Positions 44,935-54,157 of a stretch of DNA of 64,000 bases are shown here, in pieces. Location: assembly GCF_014201415.1 (NCBI RefSeq), contig NZ_JACHEH010000006.1:1-64000 (forward strand), in the 5' to 3' direction. This DNA comes from Chelatococcus composti. GTDB taxonomy: Bacteria > Pseudomonadota > Alphaproteobacteria > Rhizobiales > Beijerinckiaceae. The notes under the pieces were generated by a model. The model ran no database searches, was not told where the DNA came from, and worked only from the letters and a program-made list of their open reading frames with translations. Numbering within the stretch: the first letter of the stretch is position 1; every line of letters starts with the position of its first letter. Made by a program: the position numbers and the translations under genes.

Positions 44935-45044
44935 CTTCCCCCGCTCGTTGTTCCCATCTAGCTCACAACGTCAGGGGGCGGCGTGGCAATACCCGCCGAA
45001 CCCATGCAGGGCGCTGCCCGTACAGGCCGCGCCCCGCAGGAGGC

Positions 45045-45494
45045 TCAGGCCGTCAGGACCTTCTCGATATCGTAGACCGGATGGGATGTGAGGGTCTTGT
45101 CCACCTCGGCGACGATCCGTTCACTGACCTCCTTGTGGAACGCCTTGCGCAACTCGCCGAGCGTCTGCGGTGGAGCGACGACGACGAGCCGCTCGAAGCG
45201 GTTCTCGTGCGCCGCCCGATAGAGCGCATCCGCGATCTCGCTGGCGAAACGGTCCTTGGCAAGGCGGTGCCAGTCGGTCGGCTCGATAGCGCTCTTGTTG
45301 TTGCTGGGGCGGCCGCGGTTCATGCGGCCGGGACTGTCCGTGGCCTGCTCGCGATTGGGCGGGTTTTCCTGTGCGAAGACATCCTCGACGACCAGATGGG
45401 GATAGGTGGCATCCCCCTCGTTGCGAAAGAAGAGCGCCTTTTCTCCATCGCCGACAAGCACCCAAGTACCGTGGGCAAGGCGTAGTCCGCTCAT
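45045..45494 (-). CDS. Host attachment family protein
   Basis: 149-residue protein of the host-attachment family known from rhizobia and agrobacteria (COG5622-type), with a fold related to translation-termination factor domain 1. Features: THGTWVLVGDGEKALFFRNEGD at the N-terminus, HLAKDRFASEIADAL-like helix (WHRLAKDRFASEIADAL) and FERLVVVAPPQTLGELRKAF. AGGAGG lies seven bases before the ATG at 45494. The name comes from plant/animal colonisation screens; the molecular role is unknown. About 110 bp from the Bro-N gene. Confidence 0.85.
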   Translation of the reverse strand: MSGLRLAHGTWVLVGDGEKALFFRNEGDATYPHLVVEDVFAQENPPNREQATDSPGRMNRGRPSNNKSAIEPTDWHRLAKDRFASEIADALYRAAHENRFERLVVVAPPQTLGELRKAFHKEVSERIVAEVDKTLTSHPVYDIEKVLTA

Positions 45495-45591
45495 CTTGTT
45501 CCTCCTTGGCTGCACTCCTCATGTGGGAAGCGGGCGCGCAGGATGCCAGACGGTGCGCGGAGAGCCCCCGAGGCAGCGAACGAGGCAAGGG

Positions 45592-47271
45592 TCAGGAGGG
45601 TTCCTCGACGAGGCGGCGGGCGATGACCTGGGCCTGGATCTCCGCCGCGCCCTCGAAGATCGACAGGATGCGCGCATCGCACAGCACGCGCGACACCGGA
45701 TACTCGAGCGCGAAGCCGTTGCCGCCGTGGATCTGCACCGCATTGTCCGCCGCCGCCCACGCGACGCGGGCCGCCAGTAGCTTCGCCATGCCGGCCTCGA
45801 GGTCGCAGCGCCGGCCCCCGTCCTTGGCGCGTGCGGCGAAATAGGTGAGCTGGCGCGCCAGCATGATCTCCACCGCCATCATGACGAGCTTGTCGGCGAC
45901 GCGCGGGAAGTGGATGAGGCTTTTGCCGAACTGCACCCGCTCCTCGGCATAGCGCAGGCCGAGCTCGAAGGCCGACTGCGCAACGCCGATGGCGCGCGCC
46001 GCCGTCTGGATGCGGGCAGCCTCGAAGGTCTGCATGAGCTGCTTGAAGCCCTGCCCCTCGCGCCCGCCGAGAAGGTTCGCCGCCGGCACCTCGAAGCCGT
46101 CGAAGGCGAGCTCGTACTCCTTCATGCCACGGTAGCCGAGCACCTCGATCTCGCTGCCCGTCAGCCCCGCCACGGGGAAGGGATCGTCGTCCGTGCCACG
46201 CGGCTTCTCGGCCAGCAGGATGGAAAGGCCGCGGTGTCCTGGCTCGGCCGGGTTGGTGCGCACGAGCAGAGTCATGAGGTCGGCGCGCACGGGATGTGTG
46301 ATCCACGTCTTGTTGCCGTAGACGCGGTATACGTCACCGTCGCGCTGGGCGCGTGTCTTCAGCGAGGCGAGGTCAGAGCCTGTGTTCGGCTCCGTGAAGA
46401 CGGCCGTGGGCAGGATCTCGCCGCTCGCGATCTTCGGCAGGAAATGGGCCTTCTGCTCGTCCGTGCCGCCGCACAGGATGAGCTCGGCCGCGATCTCGGA
46501 ACGGATGCCGAGGGAGCCGACACCGATGTAGCCGCGCGACAGCTCCTCCGAAACGACGCACATGGAAACCTTGGAGAGGCCCATGCCGCCGTATTCCTCG
46601 GGAATGGTGAGGCCGAAGACGCCGAGGGCAGCCATGTCGGCGATGGTCTCGAGCGGGATGTAGCTGTTGGTGCGATGCCATTCCTGCGCGTGCGGCACCA
46701 CCTCGGCGTCGGCAAAGCGGCGCATCTCGGCGCGGATGGCCTCCAGCGTCTCGTCGAGGCCGGTGGCGCCGATGCTGGAGGCGCCGTCGCGCTGGCGCAG
46801 CAGCGTGGCGAGCCGCGCGCGGTTCTCGGCCGTGTTGCCCCGGGCGACGAGCGCCCTGAGCGCTGGCGTGCGCAGCGCGGCGAGCGCCCCCTCATCGAGG
46901 CCGAACACGTCTGGCCGCACAATCTCGCCCTGGCTCATGGGAATGCCGCCGAAGACCTGTGCGCAATATTCGCCGGCGCCGATGGCCAGGATCAGCTCCT
47001 CCACCTCGCCGAAGCGACCTTCCTCTGCGAGCCGGTCCGCCCAGGCGACAAGTTCGCGTACGGCCGTCGCATAGGTCGCGATCCAGGCGAGGCCGTGCGC
47101 CATGTGCTGGGCGCGGTCGAACCGCTCCGGCACAATCCGCCCCTCCGCCGTCACGGCAGCCCTTACCGCGCCGGCCGCGGCGCCGGTCAGGGTGCCGAGA
47201 GCCTCCGCGGCCTCGCGGGCGAGGCTGCGCAGGTCCGTCGGAATCGTGCGCGCGGCAGCGGCAGGGTTCAT
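45592..47271 (-). CDS. mcd: (2S)-methylsuccinyl-CoA dehydrogenase (ethylmalonyl-CoA pathway)
   Basis: Flavin enzyme oxidising methylsuccinyl-CoA to mesaconyl-CoA. At 559 residues it is much longer than ordinary acyl-CoA dehydrogenases (about 380), because of an N-terminal extension (to about residue 155), as described for Mcd of Rhodobacter. The core has GLTIPEEYGGMGLSKVSMC, TEPNTGSDLASLKTRA, and the C-terminal QIHGGNGFALEYPVSRVLCDARI. It lies 49 bp downstream of ecm in the same direction and near ccr, which strongly supports this specific function. GGGAG precedes the ATG at 47271. Confidence 0.9.
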   Translation of the reverse strand: MNPAAAARTIPTDLRSLAREAAEALGTLTGAAAGAVRAAVTAEGRIVPERFDRAQHMAHGLAWIATYATAVRELVAWADRLAEEGRFGEVEELILAIGAGEYCAQVFGGIPMSQGEIVRPDVFGLDEGALAALRTPALRALVARGNTAENRARLATLLRQRDGASSIGATGLDETLEAIRAEMRRFADAEVVPHAQEWHRTNSYIPLETIADMAALGVFGLTIPEEYGGMGLSKVSMCVVSEELSRGYIGVGSLGIRSEIAAELILCGGTDEQKAHFLPKIASGEILPTAVFTEPNTGSDLASLKTRAQRDGDVYRVYGNKTWITHPVRADLMTLLVRTNPAEPGHRGLSILLAEKPRGTDDDPFPVAGLTGSEIEVLGYRGMKEYELAFDGFEVPAANLLGGREGQGFKQLMQTFEAARIQTAARAIGVAQSAFELGLRYAEERVQFGKSLIHFPRVADKLVMMAVEIMLARQLTYFAARAKDGGRRCDLEAGMAKLLAARVAWAAADNAVQIHGGNGFALEYPVSRVLCDARILSIFEGAAEIQAQVIARRLVEEPS

Positions 47272-47320
47272 CGTGTCTCCCTTTCGTTGTCGTTTCCTGG
47301 ATCGCTTCCTCGACAGGCGC

Positions 47321-49318
47321 TCAGGCATCAAGCCGGGCGCGGGCGCGCTCGACCACCCGGACGATGCCGGCCATCACCTCGTCGAGCGCGTAGTCCTTGG
47401 GCGTATAGACGGCGGCAACGCCGATGTTCTTCAGCACCAGCTCATCCTCGGGCGGGATGATGCCACCGACGACGACCGGGATGTGGCCAAGCCCTTCGGC
47501 CCGCAGCCGCGCCATCACGTCGCGCACCAGCGGCACGTGCGAGCCAGAGAGGATGGACAGGCCGATGACATGGGCGTCGACCGCGCGGGCGCGTGCCACG
47601 ATGTCGGCCGGCGTCTGGCGGATGCCGTCATATGTCACGTCCATGCCCACGTCGCGGGCCCTGAGCGCCACCTGCTCGGCGCCGTTGGAATGGCCGTCGA
47701 GCCCCGGCTTGCCGACGACGAGGCGCGGTGCGCCGCCGAGCTTCTCGGCGAGATCCGCCACCAGGAGTCGCACCTCACGGTCGACGTCCGGCGAGCGCGT
47801 CTCGGTCGTCACGCCGGTGGGCGCACGGTATTCACCGAAGACGCGGCGCAGGGTCTCGCCCCACTCGCCCGTGGTGACGCCGGCGCGGGCGCAGCGGATC
47901 GACGGCTCCATGATGTTGCGCGCCTCCCGCGCCGCCGCCTCGAGATCGGCGAGGGCCGCCGTCACCTCGGCCTCGTCGCGCCGGGCCCGCCAGTCCCGCA
48001 GCCGCGCCACGGCCTCCATCTCGACCGTCTCCGGCACGGTGAGGATGGCGCCCTCACCGGCAAGGAGCGGCGAGGGCTCGCTCTCCGTCCAGCGATTGAC
48101 CCCCACCACCACCTGCTCGCCCGCCTCGATGGCGGCGAGACGGGCCGCATTTGATTCGACGAGGGCACGCTTGAGATAGCCGGACTCCACGGCAGCGACC
48201 GCACCGCCAAGGGCCTCGATGCGGGCGAGCTCCGCCCGTGCCGCCTCCTTCAGGGCGCCGACCTTCTCCTCGATCACGCGGGAGCCATCGAAGATGTCGT
48301 CATACTCGAGCAGGTCAGTCTCGTAGGCCATGATCTGCTGCATGCGCAGCGACCATTGCTGGTCGAAGGTGCGCGGCAGGCCAAGCGCCTCGTTCCACGC
48401 CGGCAGCTGCACGGCGCGCGCCCGTGCCTTCTTGGAGAGCACGACAGCCAGCATCTCGATGAGGATGCGGTAGACGTTGTTCTCGGGCTGCTGCTCCGTA
48501 AGGCCGAGGGAATTGACCTGCACGCCGTAGCGAAAGAGGCGCTTCTTCGGGTCCGCGATGCCGTAGCGGTCACGGCAGATTTCGTCCCACAGCTCGGTGA
48601 AGGCGCGCATCTTGCACATCTCGGTGATGAAGCGCATGCCCGCGTTGACGAAGAAGGAGATGCGCCCCACCACCTCGGCGAAGGTCGCCTCGTCCACCTC
48701 TCCGCTGTCCCGCACCGTGTCGAGCACGGCGATGGCCGTGGCGAGGGCATAGGACAGCTCCTGCACCGGCGTCGCCCCCGCCTCCTGCAGGTGGTAGGAG
48801 CAGACGTTCATCGGGTTCCACTTCGGCACTTCCCGCGTCGTGAACAGGACGATGTCCTTGGTCAGGCGCATGGACGGCTGCGGCGGGAAGACATAGGTGC
48901 CGCGCGAGAGATATTCCTTGATGATGTCGTTCTGCGTCGTGCCCGTCAGCCGGTCGCGCGGGGCGCCCTGCTCGTCGGCCACGGCGATGTAGAGGGCGAG
49001 CAGCCACGCCGCAGTGGCGTTGATCGTCATCGAGGTGTTCATCTCGGCGAGCGGGATGCCCTCGAAGAGGGTGCGCATGTCGCCGATATGGGCGATGGAG
49101 ACACCCACCTTGCCGACCTCGCCGCGGGCGAGCGGATGATCCGGGTCGTAGCCCGTCTGCGTCGGCAGGTCGAACGCGACCGAAAGGCCCGTCTGGCCGC
49201 GCGCGAGATTGGTGCGATAGAGACGATTCGATTCGGCCGCCGTCGAGTGCCCCGCATAGGTGCGAAAGATCCAGGGCCTGTCCCGGTGCGGGCGCGCGCT
49301 GCCGTCTCGCTCGCTCAT
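47321..49318 (-). CDS. ecm: Ethylmalonyl-CoA mutase (B12-dependent)
   Basis: Converts (2R)-ethylmalonyl-CoA to methylsuccinyl-CoA. 665 residues with a catalytic TIM barrel (FDLPTQTGYDPDHPLARGEVGKVGVS, NTSMTINATAAWLLALY) and a C-terminal cobalamin domain with the base-off ligand His543 in GLDGHSNGAEQ and SILSGSH. A single chain of this length with ccr divergent and mcd downstream fits Ecm (MeaA) rather than methylmalonyl-CoA mutase, although substrate preference cannot be read directly. AGGGAGAG precedes the ATG at 49318. Confidence 0.92.
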   Translation of the reverse strand: MSERDGSARPHRDRPWIFRTYAGHSTAAESNRLYRTNLARGQTGLSVAFDLPTQTGYDPDHPLARGEVGKVGVSIAHIGDMRTLFEGIPLAEMNTSMTINATAAWLLALYIAVADEQGAPRDRLTGTTQNDIIKEYLSRGTYVFPPQPSMRLTKDIVLFTTREVPKWNPMNVCSYHLQEAGATPVQELSYALATAIAVLDTVRDSGEVDEATFAEVVGRISFFVNAGMRFITEMCKMRAFTELWDEICRDRYGIADPKKRLFRYGVQVNSLGLTEQQPENNVYRILIEMLAVVLSKKARARAVQLPAWNEALGLPRTFDQQWSLRMQQIMAYETDLLEYDDIFDGSRVIEEKVGALKEAARAELARIEALGGAVAAVESGYLKRALVESNAARLAAIEAGEQVVVGVNRWTESEPSPLLAGEGAILTVPETVEMEAVARLRDWRARRDEAEVTAALADLEAAAREARNIMEPSIRCARAGVTTGEWGETLRRVFGEYRAPTGVTTETRSPDVDREVRLLVADLAEKLGGAPRLVVGKPGLDGHSNGAEQVALRARDVGMDVTYDGIRQTPADIVARARAVDAHVIGLSILSGSHVPLVRDVMARLRAEGLGHIPVVVGGIIPPEDELVLKNIGVAAVYTPKDYALDEVMAGIVRVVERARARLDA

Positions 49319-49404
49319 GCCGTCTCTCCCTGTCACACGCGCGCAGATGCATGGCCCGCGCTGCTCGTTCTGCCATCGTCATGGTGCGGCGCAACAACCT
49401 ACGC

Positions 49405-49494
49405 TGCAAGTGCAAAATGCCCAATAGGCCGAAGGTCGAATGCAACAAGGGCGCAGCCTGCGACATTTTCGCTTTCGCTGCACCGCAATATCAT
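49405..49494 (+). promoter_or_regulatory. Candidate regulatory region of ccr: TGCAA repeats and a -10
   Basis: TGCAA occurs three times (49405-49409, 49411-49415, 49441-49445) in the 254-bp ecm/ccr gap, followed by TATCAT (49489-49494) as a -10 without a good -35. TTTGCAAA-like half-sites are used by short-chain acyl-CoA responsive regulators (RamB/PccR type). This suggests an activator-dependent promoter, by inference only. Confidence 0.35.
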
Positions 49495-49572
49495 CCATTC
49501 TGGCCATGGCGCAGTGCAGCAGAGCCCCATTCAAGAGGGCGCGCCGAGGAAACACGAACGACAGGAGGCCGC

Positions 49573-50862
49573 ATGAACGCCACCGCCAGAGCGACCGCCG
49601 CCCGCACCACGGAGGAGCGCAAGGATCTTTACGCTATCGGGGAGATCCCGCCCCTCGGCCACGTGCCGGAGAAGATGCACGCCTGGGTCATCCGCAAGGA
49701 GCGGCATGGACCGCCGGAGCAGTCGATGCAGCTCGAGGTGGTGCCCACCTGGACCATCGGCGACGACGAGGTGCTGGTGCTCGTGATGGCGGCGGGCGTC
49801 AACTACAACGGCGTGTGGGCTGCGCTCGGCCAGCCCATCTCGGTGCTCGATGTCCACAAGCAGCCATACCATATCGCCGGCTCCGACGCCGCCGGCATTG
49901 TCTGGGCGGTCGGCTCCAAGGTGCGGCGCTGGAAGGTCGGCGACGAGGTCGTCGTGCACTGCAACCAGGACGACGGCGACGACGAGGAGTGCAACGGCGG
50001 CGACCCGATGTTCTCCCCCTCCCAGCGCATCTGGGGCTACGAGACGCCGGACGGCTCCTTCGGCCAGTTCTGCCGCGTGCAGTCGCGCCAGCTCATGGAG
50101 CGGCCGAAGCACCTGACTTGGGAGGAAAGCGCCTCCTATACGCTGACGCTGGCGACGGCCTACCGCATGCTCTTCGGCCACCCGCCGCACACGCTCAAGC
50201 CCGGCGATAATGTGCTGGTCTGGGGCGCCTCCGGCGGGCTCGGCGTCTTCGGCGTGCAGCTGTGCGCCGCAGCCGGCGCCAACGCCATTGGCATCATCTC
50301 GGACGAGGACAAGCGCGACTACGTGCTCAGCCTCGGCGCCAAGGGCGTCATCAACCGCAGGGAGTTCAACTGCTGGGGCCAGCTGCCCAGGGTGAACTCG
50401 CCCGAATACGCCGCCTGGAGCCAGGAGGCGCGCCGGTTCGGCAAGGCGATCTGGGACATCACCGGCCGGAAGGACGTCGACATCGTCTTCGAGCATCCGG
50501 GCGAGCAGACCTTCCCGGTCTCGACCCTCGTGGTGAAGCGCGGCGGCATGGTGGTGTTCTGCGCCGGCACCACCGGCTTCAACCTCACGTTCGATGCCCG
50601 CTATGTCTGGATGCGGCAGAAGCGCATCCAGGGGTCCCACTTCGCCCATCTCAAGCAGGCGTCCGCGGCCAACAAGTTCGTGCTCGACCGGCGCATCGAC
50701 CCCTGCATGTCCGAGGTCTTCCCGTGGCACGAGATTCCGGTGGCGCACACCAAGATGTGGAAGAACGAGCACAAGCCCGGCAACATGGCCGTGCTCGTCA
50801 ACTCCCCGCGCCCCGGCCTGCGCAGCTTCGACGACGTGCTCGAGGCTTCGCGGGAAGGCTGA
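49573..50862 (+). CDS. ccr: Crotonyl-CoA carboxylase/reductase
   Basis: Key enzyme of the ethylmalonyl-CoA pathway: NADPH-driven reductive carboxylation of crotonyl-CoA to ethylmalonyl-CoA. 429 residues of the medium-chain reductase superfamily, with the family-specific N-terminus (KDLYAIGEIPPLGHVPEKMHAWVIR), HIAGSDAAGIVWAVG, an acidic insertion DDGDDEECNGGDPMFSP, the nucleotide motif VLVWGASGGLGVFGVQL and FEHPGEQTFPVSTLV. AGGAGG at 49563-49568 fixes the start. Divergent from ecm-mcd, sharing the upstream region; presence implies growth on C1, C2 or acetyl-CoA-yielding substrates without (or beside) isocitrate lyase. Confidence 0.97.
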   Translation: MNATARATAARTTEERKDLYAIGEIPPLGHVPEKMHAWVIRKERHGPPEQSMQLEVVPTWTIGDDEVLVLVMAAGVNYNGVWAALGQPISVLDVHKQPYHIAGSDAAGIVWAVGSKVRRWKVGDEVVVHCNQDDGDDEECNGGDPMFSPSQRIWGYETPDGSFGQFCRVQSRQLMERPKHLTWEESASYTLTLATAYRMLFGHPPHTLKPGDNVLVWGASGGLGVFGVQLCAAAGANAIGIISDEDKRDYVLSLGAKGVINRREFNCWGQLPRVNSPEYAAWSQEARRFGKAIWDITGRKDVDIVFEHPGEQTFPVSTLVVKRGGMVVFCAGTTGFNLTFDARYVWMRQKRIQGSHFAHLKQASAANKFVLDRRIDPCMSEVFPWHEIPVAHTKMWKNEHKPGNMAVLVNSPRPGLRSFDDVLEASREG

Positions 50863-50880
50863 AAAAGCCCGTAAGGGGCG

Positions 50881-51732
50881 CTACGGCGCCTCAGCGCCCC
50901 CCTCCCGCTCACGAATCAGCGCGGCATTGAGCTCTCCGCCGAAGAGGAAGATCGCGGCGAGAATGTAGAGGAAGACGAGCACGATCATGCCCGAGGCAAG
51001 GCCGGCGTAGGTCGAGACGTAGTTGGTGGCGAAGCTCTCGAGATAGAGGCCGAAGGCCGTGCCGCCGAGGAGCCAGAGCACCAGCGTCGCTCCGATGCCG
51101 GGCAGCACAGACGCAACGCTGCGTCGCCCGCCCGGCAGAAGCAGGTGGGCGATCAGCAGCGCGACGACGATGACGACCGTCGCCACGGCAAAGCGCGCCG
51201 TCACGATGAGCGGCCCGAGCGGGCTCAGCGCCGGCACCTCGGCGACGATCGCCCGCCAGGCCAGCGGCCCGAACACGACGAGGAGGGCGAAGGCGATGAG
51301 GGCCACGGCCCCGACGAGGACGAAGGCAATGGCCTGGAGCCGCGTCAGCCACCACGGCCGCCAGTCGTAGCAGTCATAGGCGCGGTTGAGCCCGATCCGC
51401 AGTGATTCGACGCCGTTCGACGAGAAATAGACGGCGAGCAGCGCACCGACCGTCAGCAGGTCGCGCCGCTGCTGCGTCATGACCGTGCTCACCTCGCCGG
51501 CCAGCGGGCCGGCGACCTCGCTCGGCCAGGTCTCGAAGATGAGCTCGGCAACACCGCGGGCAAGGTCCGTCGAGCCGACAAACCCGGCGAGCGCCGCGAC
51601 GAGGATGAGGAAGGGAAAGAGCGACATCAGGCCGGAGAGGGCGATGTGACTCGAGATCGCCCAGCCGTCGTGATCGTTGAACCGCTCGAAGGCCCGCCAG
51701 AGAACGCGCGCCCAGGTGCCGATCGCCTTCAC
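50881..51732 (-). CDS. YihY/BrkB-family inner-membrane protein
   Basis: 283-residue membrane protein of the YihY/virulence factor BrkB family (once mislabelled RNase BN). About six helices; family motifs SHIALSGLMSLFPFLILVAAL near the N-terminus, AVYFSSNGVESLRIGLNRAYD and the C-terminal YVSTYAGLASGMIVLVFLY. The GTG start at 51732 (VKAIGTWARV) has a GGAGGGG site upstream; the longer frame to 51828 has no hydrophobic or conserved part. Function unknown. Convergent with ccr (18-bp gap). Confidence 0.88.
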   Translation of the reverse strand: MKAIGTWARVLWRAFERFNDHDGWAISSHIALSGLMSLFPFLILVAALAGFVGSTDLARGVAELIFETWPSEVAGPLAGEVSTVMTQQRRDLLTVGALLAVYFSSNGVESLRIGLNRAYDCYDWRPWWLTRLQAIAFVLVGAVALIAFALLVVFGPLAWRAIVAEVPALSPLGPLIVTARFAVATVVIVVALLIAHLLLPGGRRSVASVLPGIGATLVLWLLGGTAFGLYLESFATNYVSTYAGLASGMIVLVFLYILAAIFLFGGELNAALIREREGGAEAP

Positions 51733-51927
51733 CGTTGCCCCCTCCGCACGCCCGCCTTCCGCTTCGTGACCTGCATCGTTTCCCCGGTCCCCGCACACCA
51801 AGGTCGGTGCTCCGCCCATCCCTGGCAAGCCGGACGGCCAGCGGGCCGCAGTGTGGCCCGGCGGTCATTGCGATCCGGCCTTCGTCATGGTTGGGTGCGG
51901 CCTTCTTCGACAACGGATGGACAAGCC

Positions 51928-52806
51928 TTGCCGTTCCCGTCCGCTTCCCTCGCCGAACGGCTGATGCCGGCGCTTTTCGTCATCATCTGGGCGACAGGCT
52001 TCGTTGTGGCACGACTCGTCGCACCGCACGCCGAGCCGTTCACCTTCCTCTTCATCCGTTACTGCCTCACCATAGCGTTGCTTGGCAGCCTCTGCCTCGC
52101 GGCCGGTGCGCCCTGGCCGCAGACGCGGCGCGCCTGGGGCGAGGGGCTGGTGGCCGGCGTGCTGCTGCACGGCGTCTATCTCGGCGGGGTGTTCTGGTCC
52201 GTCCGCCAGGGCCTGCCGGCGGGCATCGCGGCACTCATCGCCGGCATGCAGCCGCTGCTCACTGCCGCGCTCGCCGCGCCGCTCATCGGCGAAAGGGTGA
52301 GCCCCCGGCGCTGGCTCGGCATCGTCACTGGCTTTGCCGGCGCGCTTCTTGTACTCGTGCCCAAGCTCGGCGGCGTGGGCGGCCTCTCGCCCGCCGCGGT
52401 GCTGGCCTGTACGCTCGGCATGGTGTCCATCACGATGGGCACGTTCTGGCAGAAACGGACGGGCTCCGCCGTCGACCTGCGCACCAACGCCGTCGTGCAG
52501 TTCATCGGGGCGGCGCTCGTAACCCTTCCGGCCATGCTCCTCGGTGGCGAGGTGCGCTTCGATCCCGTGCCGGCGGCCCTCGCCGGCCTCGCATGGGCCG
52601 TCGTCGTGCTTTCGATCGGCGGCATCCTCCTCCTGATGCATCTCATCCGCCGGGGCGCGGTGGCGGGCGTCGCCTCCCTGCTCTACCTGGTGCCGCCGGT
52701 CTCGGCCGTCATGGCCTTCCTCCTCTTTGGAGAGAGCCTGGCGCCGGTGCAGATGCTGGGCATGGCTATAGCCGCCGCAGGCGTCGCCATCGCAAGCCGC
52801 GCCTAG
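51928..52806 (+). CDS. EamA-family (DMT) transporter
   Basis: About 292 residues, ten predicted membrane helices in two EamA repeats (MPALFVIIWATGFVVARL ... LLHGVYLGGVFWSVRQGLPAGIAALIAGMQPLLTA; second repeat from GGLSPAAVLACTLGM). Drug/metabolite exporter-like; substrate unknown. The start is uncertain: a TTG at 51928 has GGATGG six bases upstream and gives a short cytosolic leader, while the ATG at 51964 starts right at the first helix. The 3' end overlaps the convergent GNAT gene by 41 bp. Confidence 0.85.
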   Translation: MPFPSASLAERLMPALFVIIWATGFVVARLVAPHAEPFTFLFIRYCLTIALLGSLCLAAGAPWPQTRRAWGEGLVAGVLLHGVYLGGVFWSVRQGLPAGIAALIAGMQPLLTAALAAPLIGERVSPRRWLGIVTGFAGALLVLVPKLGGVGGLSPAAVLACTLGMVSITMGTFWQKRTGSAVDLRTNAVVQFIGAALVTLPAMLLGGEVRFDPVPAALAGLAWAVVVLSIGGILLLMHLIRRGAVAGVASLLYLVPPVSAVMAFLLFGESLAPVQMLGMAIAAAGVAIASRA

Positions 52807-53365
52807 ACCCGGGGCCCGGGCTCGACGTTTCGCCTCGTGGCCTCCGGGGCGCGATCGTGCGCTGCATATAGAGCGCGTCGGCCCCGTAGCTCGCCAGCTT
52901 CTCGGCAAGGCCAGGCAAATCGACCGCGGCGAAGCCGTGACGCCGCCAGAAAGGAGCGGAATTGTTGACAGCAACGAGCGAGAGGTTGTCGGTGCCGGCG
53001 ATCTCGGCCTGCCGCACGAGATAGGGAAGCACCGCCGAGGCTGCGCCAGCACCGCGACTGGGCGGCAGCAGGGCAATGTCGTGCAGATAATAGGTGGTTG
53101 CTGCCGGGGGCAGGCTGCCGAGCAGACTGTCGAGCGGCGGCGGTGCGCCGACATGCCAGGGATGGCTCAGAAGGTAGCCCATCGCCTTGCCGTCCCGCTC
53201 GAGGAGGAGGCAGCCGGCCGGGAAGAGCGCGAGACGCTCGGTGAAAACCTCCGGCCGCTCGGGGAAGTCGGGATGCACGGCCTGCGCAATGGTGTCGACA
53301 TCCGGCAGGTCGGTCACCGTCATGGGCCGCCACCCGGCACGGGCGGCGTCGCTGCCCTCGATCAT
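52766..53365 (-). CDS. GNAT-family N-acetyltransferase
   Basis: 199-residue acetyltransferase-fold protein. Core: RPMTVTDLPDVDTIAQAVHPDFPE, GKAMGYLLSHPW, IALLPPSRGAGAASAVLPYLV (acetyl-CoA pyrophosphate loop RGAGAA) and LVAVNNSAPFWRRHGFAAV. The last 25 residues (RRPRGETSSPGPGSRRGLRWRR...) are arginine-rich, unlike GNATs, and fall partly on the antisense of the neighbouring transporter, so the stop may have drifted. Next to ubiG in the same direction (6 bp apart); acceptor unknown. Confidence 0.85.
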   Translation of the reverse strand: MIEGSDAARAGWRPMTVTDLPDVDTIAQAVHPDFPERPEVFTERLALFPAGCLLLERDGKAMGYLLSHPWHVGAPPPLDSLLGSLPPAATTYYLHDIALLPPSRGAGAASAVLPYLVRQAEIAGTDNLSLVAVNNSAPFWRRHGFAAVDLPGLAEKLASYGADALYMQRTIAPRRPRGETSSPGPGSRRGLRWRRLRRL

Positions 53366-53371
53366 CGCGGT

Positions 53372-54157
53372 CTACGCCTCGCGCTGCTCCGGCCGGGCGG
53401 CCACGAGCATGTAGTTGACGTCGAGATCGTGCGAGGGCCGCCAGCTGTCGGCGAGCGGGTTGTAGACGACGCCCGTGCGGTCCAGCACCGAGAGGCCGTT
53501 GTCCTCGATGGCGTCGGTCAGCTCGTCCGGCGTGACGAACTTCTCCCACGAATGGGTGCCGCGCGGCAGCCAGCGCAACACGTACTCGGCTCCCACGATG
53601 GCGAGTGCGTAGGACTTCAGCGTACGATTGATGGTGGCCATGAAGAGCAGGCCGCCAGGCTTCACCACGGCGCAGCAGGCCGCGACGAAGGCTCCGACGT
53701 CGGCGACATGCTCCACCACCTCCATGGCGCAGACGATGTCGAAGCGCTCGCCGCGGGCGGCGAGGGCCTCGACCGTCTCGTCGCGGTAGGTGATGGCAAG
53801 GCCGCCCCGCTCGGCGTGCAGGCGCGCCACCTCGACATTGGTGGCGGCGGGATCGAGCCCCGTGACCTCGGCCCCGAGGCGCGCCAGCGGCTCGCAGAGC
53901 AGGCCGCCGCCGCAACCGATGTCCACCACCGAGAGGCCGTGCAGGCAGGTGAGGCCGGACGGATCGCGGCCAAAATGCCGCGCCGCCTCGTCGCGGATGT
54001 AGCCGACGCGGACCGGATTGAACTTGTGCAGCACGCGCATCGATCCGCGAGGATCCCACCACGTGTCCGCGAGCGCGGCAAAACGTGCCACCTCCCGCTC
54101 GTCCACTGTCCGGCGCTGGCCTGCGCTGTGCCGCGGCTCGCTTGTCGTCCCAGCCAT
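53372..54157 (-). CDS. ubiG: Bifunctional ubiquinone O-methyltransferase UbiG
   Basis: SAM-dependent O-methyltransferase acting at two steps of ubiquinone synthesis. 261 residues; N-terminal VARFAALADTWWDPRGSMRVLHKFNPVRVGYI is diagnostic of UbiG, followed by VVDIGCGGGLLCEPLARLGAEVTGLD (SAM site) and MEVVEHVADVGAFV, then SWEKFVTPDEL. The start ATG at 54157 gives the normal length; the frame extends 14 codons upstream. Divergent from lysC, as in many Hyphomicrobiales. Confidence 0.95.
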   Translation of the reverse strand: MAGTTSEPRHSAGQRRTVDEREVARFAALADTWWDPRGSMRVLHKFNPVRVGYIRDEAARHFGRDPSGLTCLHGLSVVDIGCGGGLLCEPLARLGAEVTGLDPAATNVEVARLHAERGGLAITYRDETVEALAARGERFDIVCAMEVVEHVADVGAFVAACCAVVKPGGLLFMATINRTLKSYALAIVGAEYVLRWLPRGTHSWEKFVTPDELTDAIEDNGLSVLDRTGVVYNPLADSWRPSHDLDVNYMLVAARPEQREA

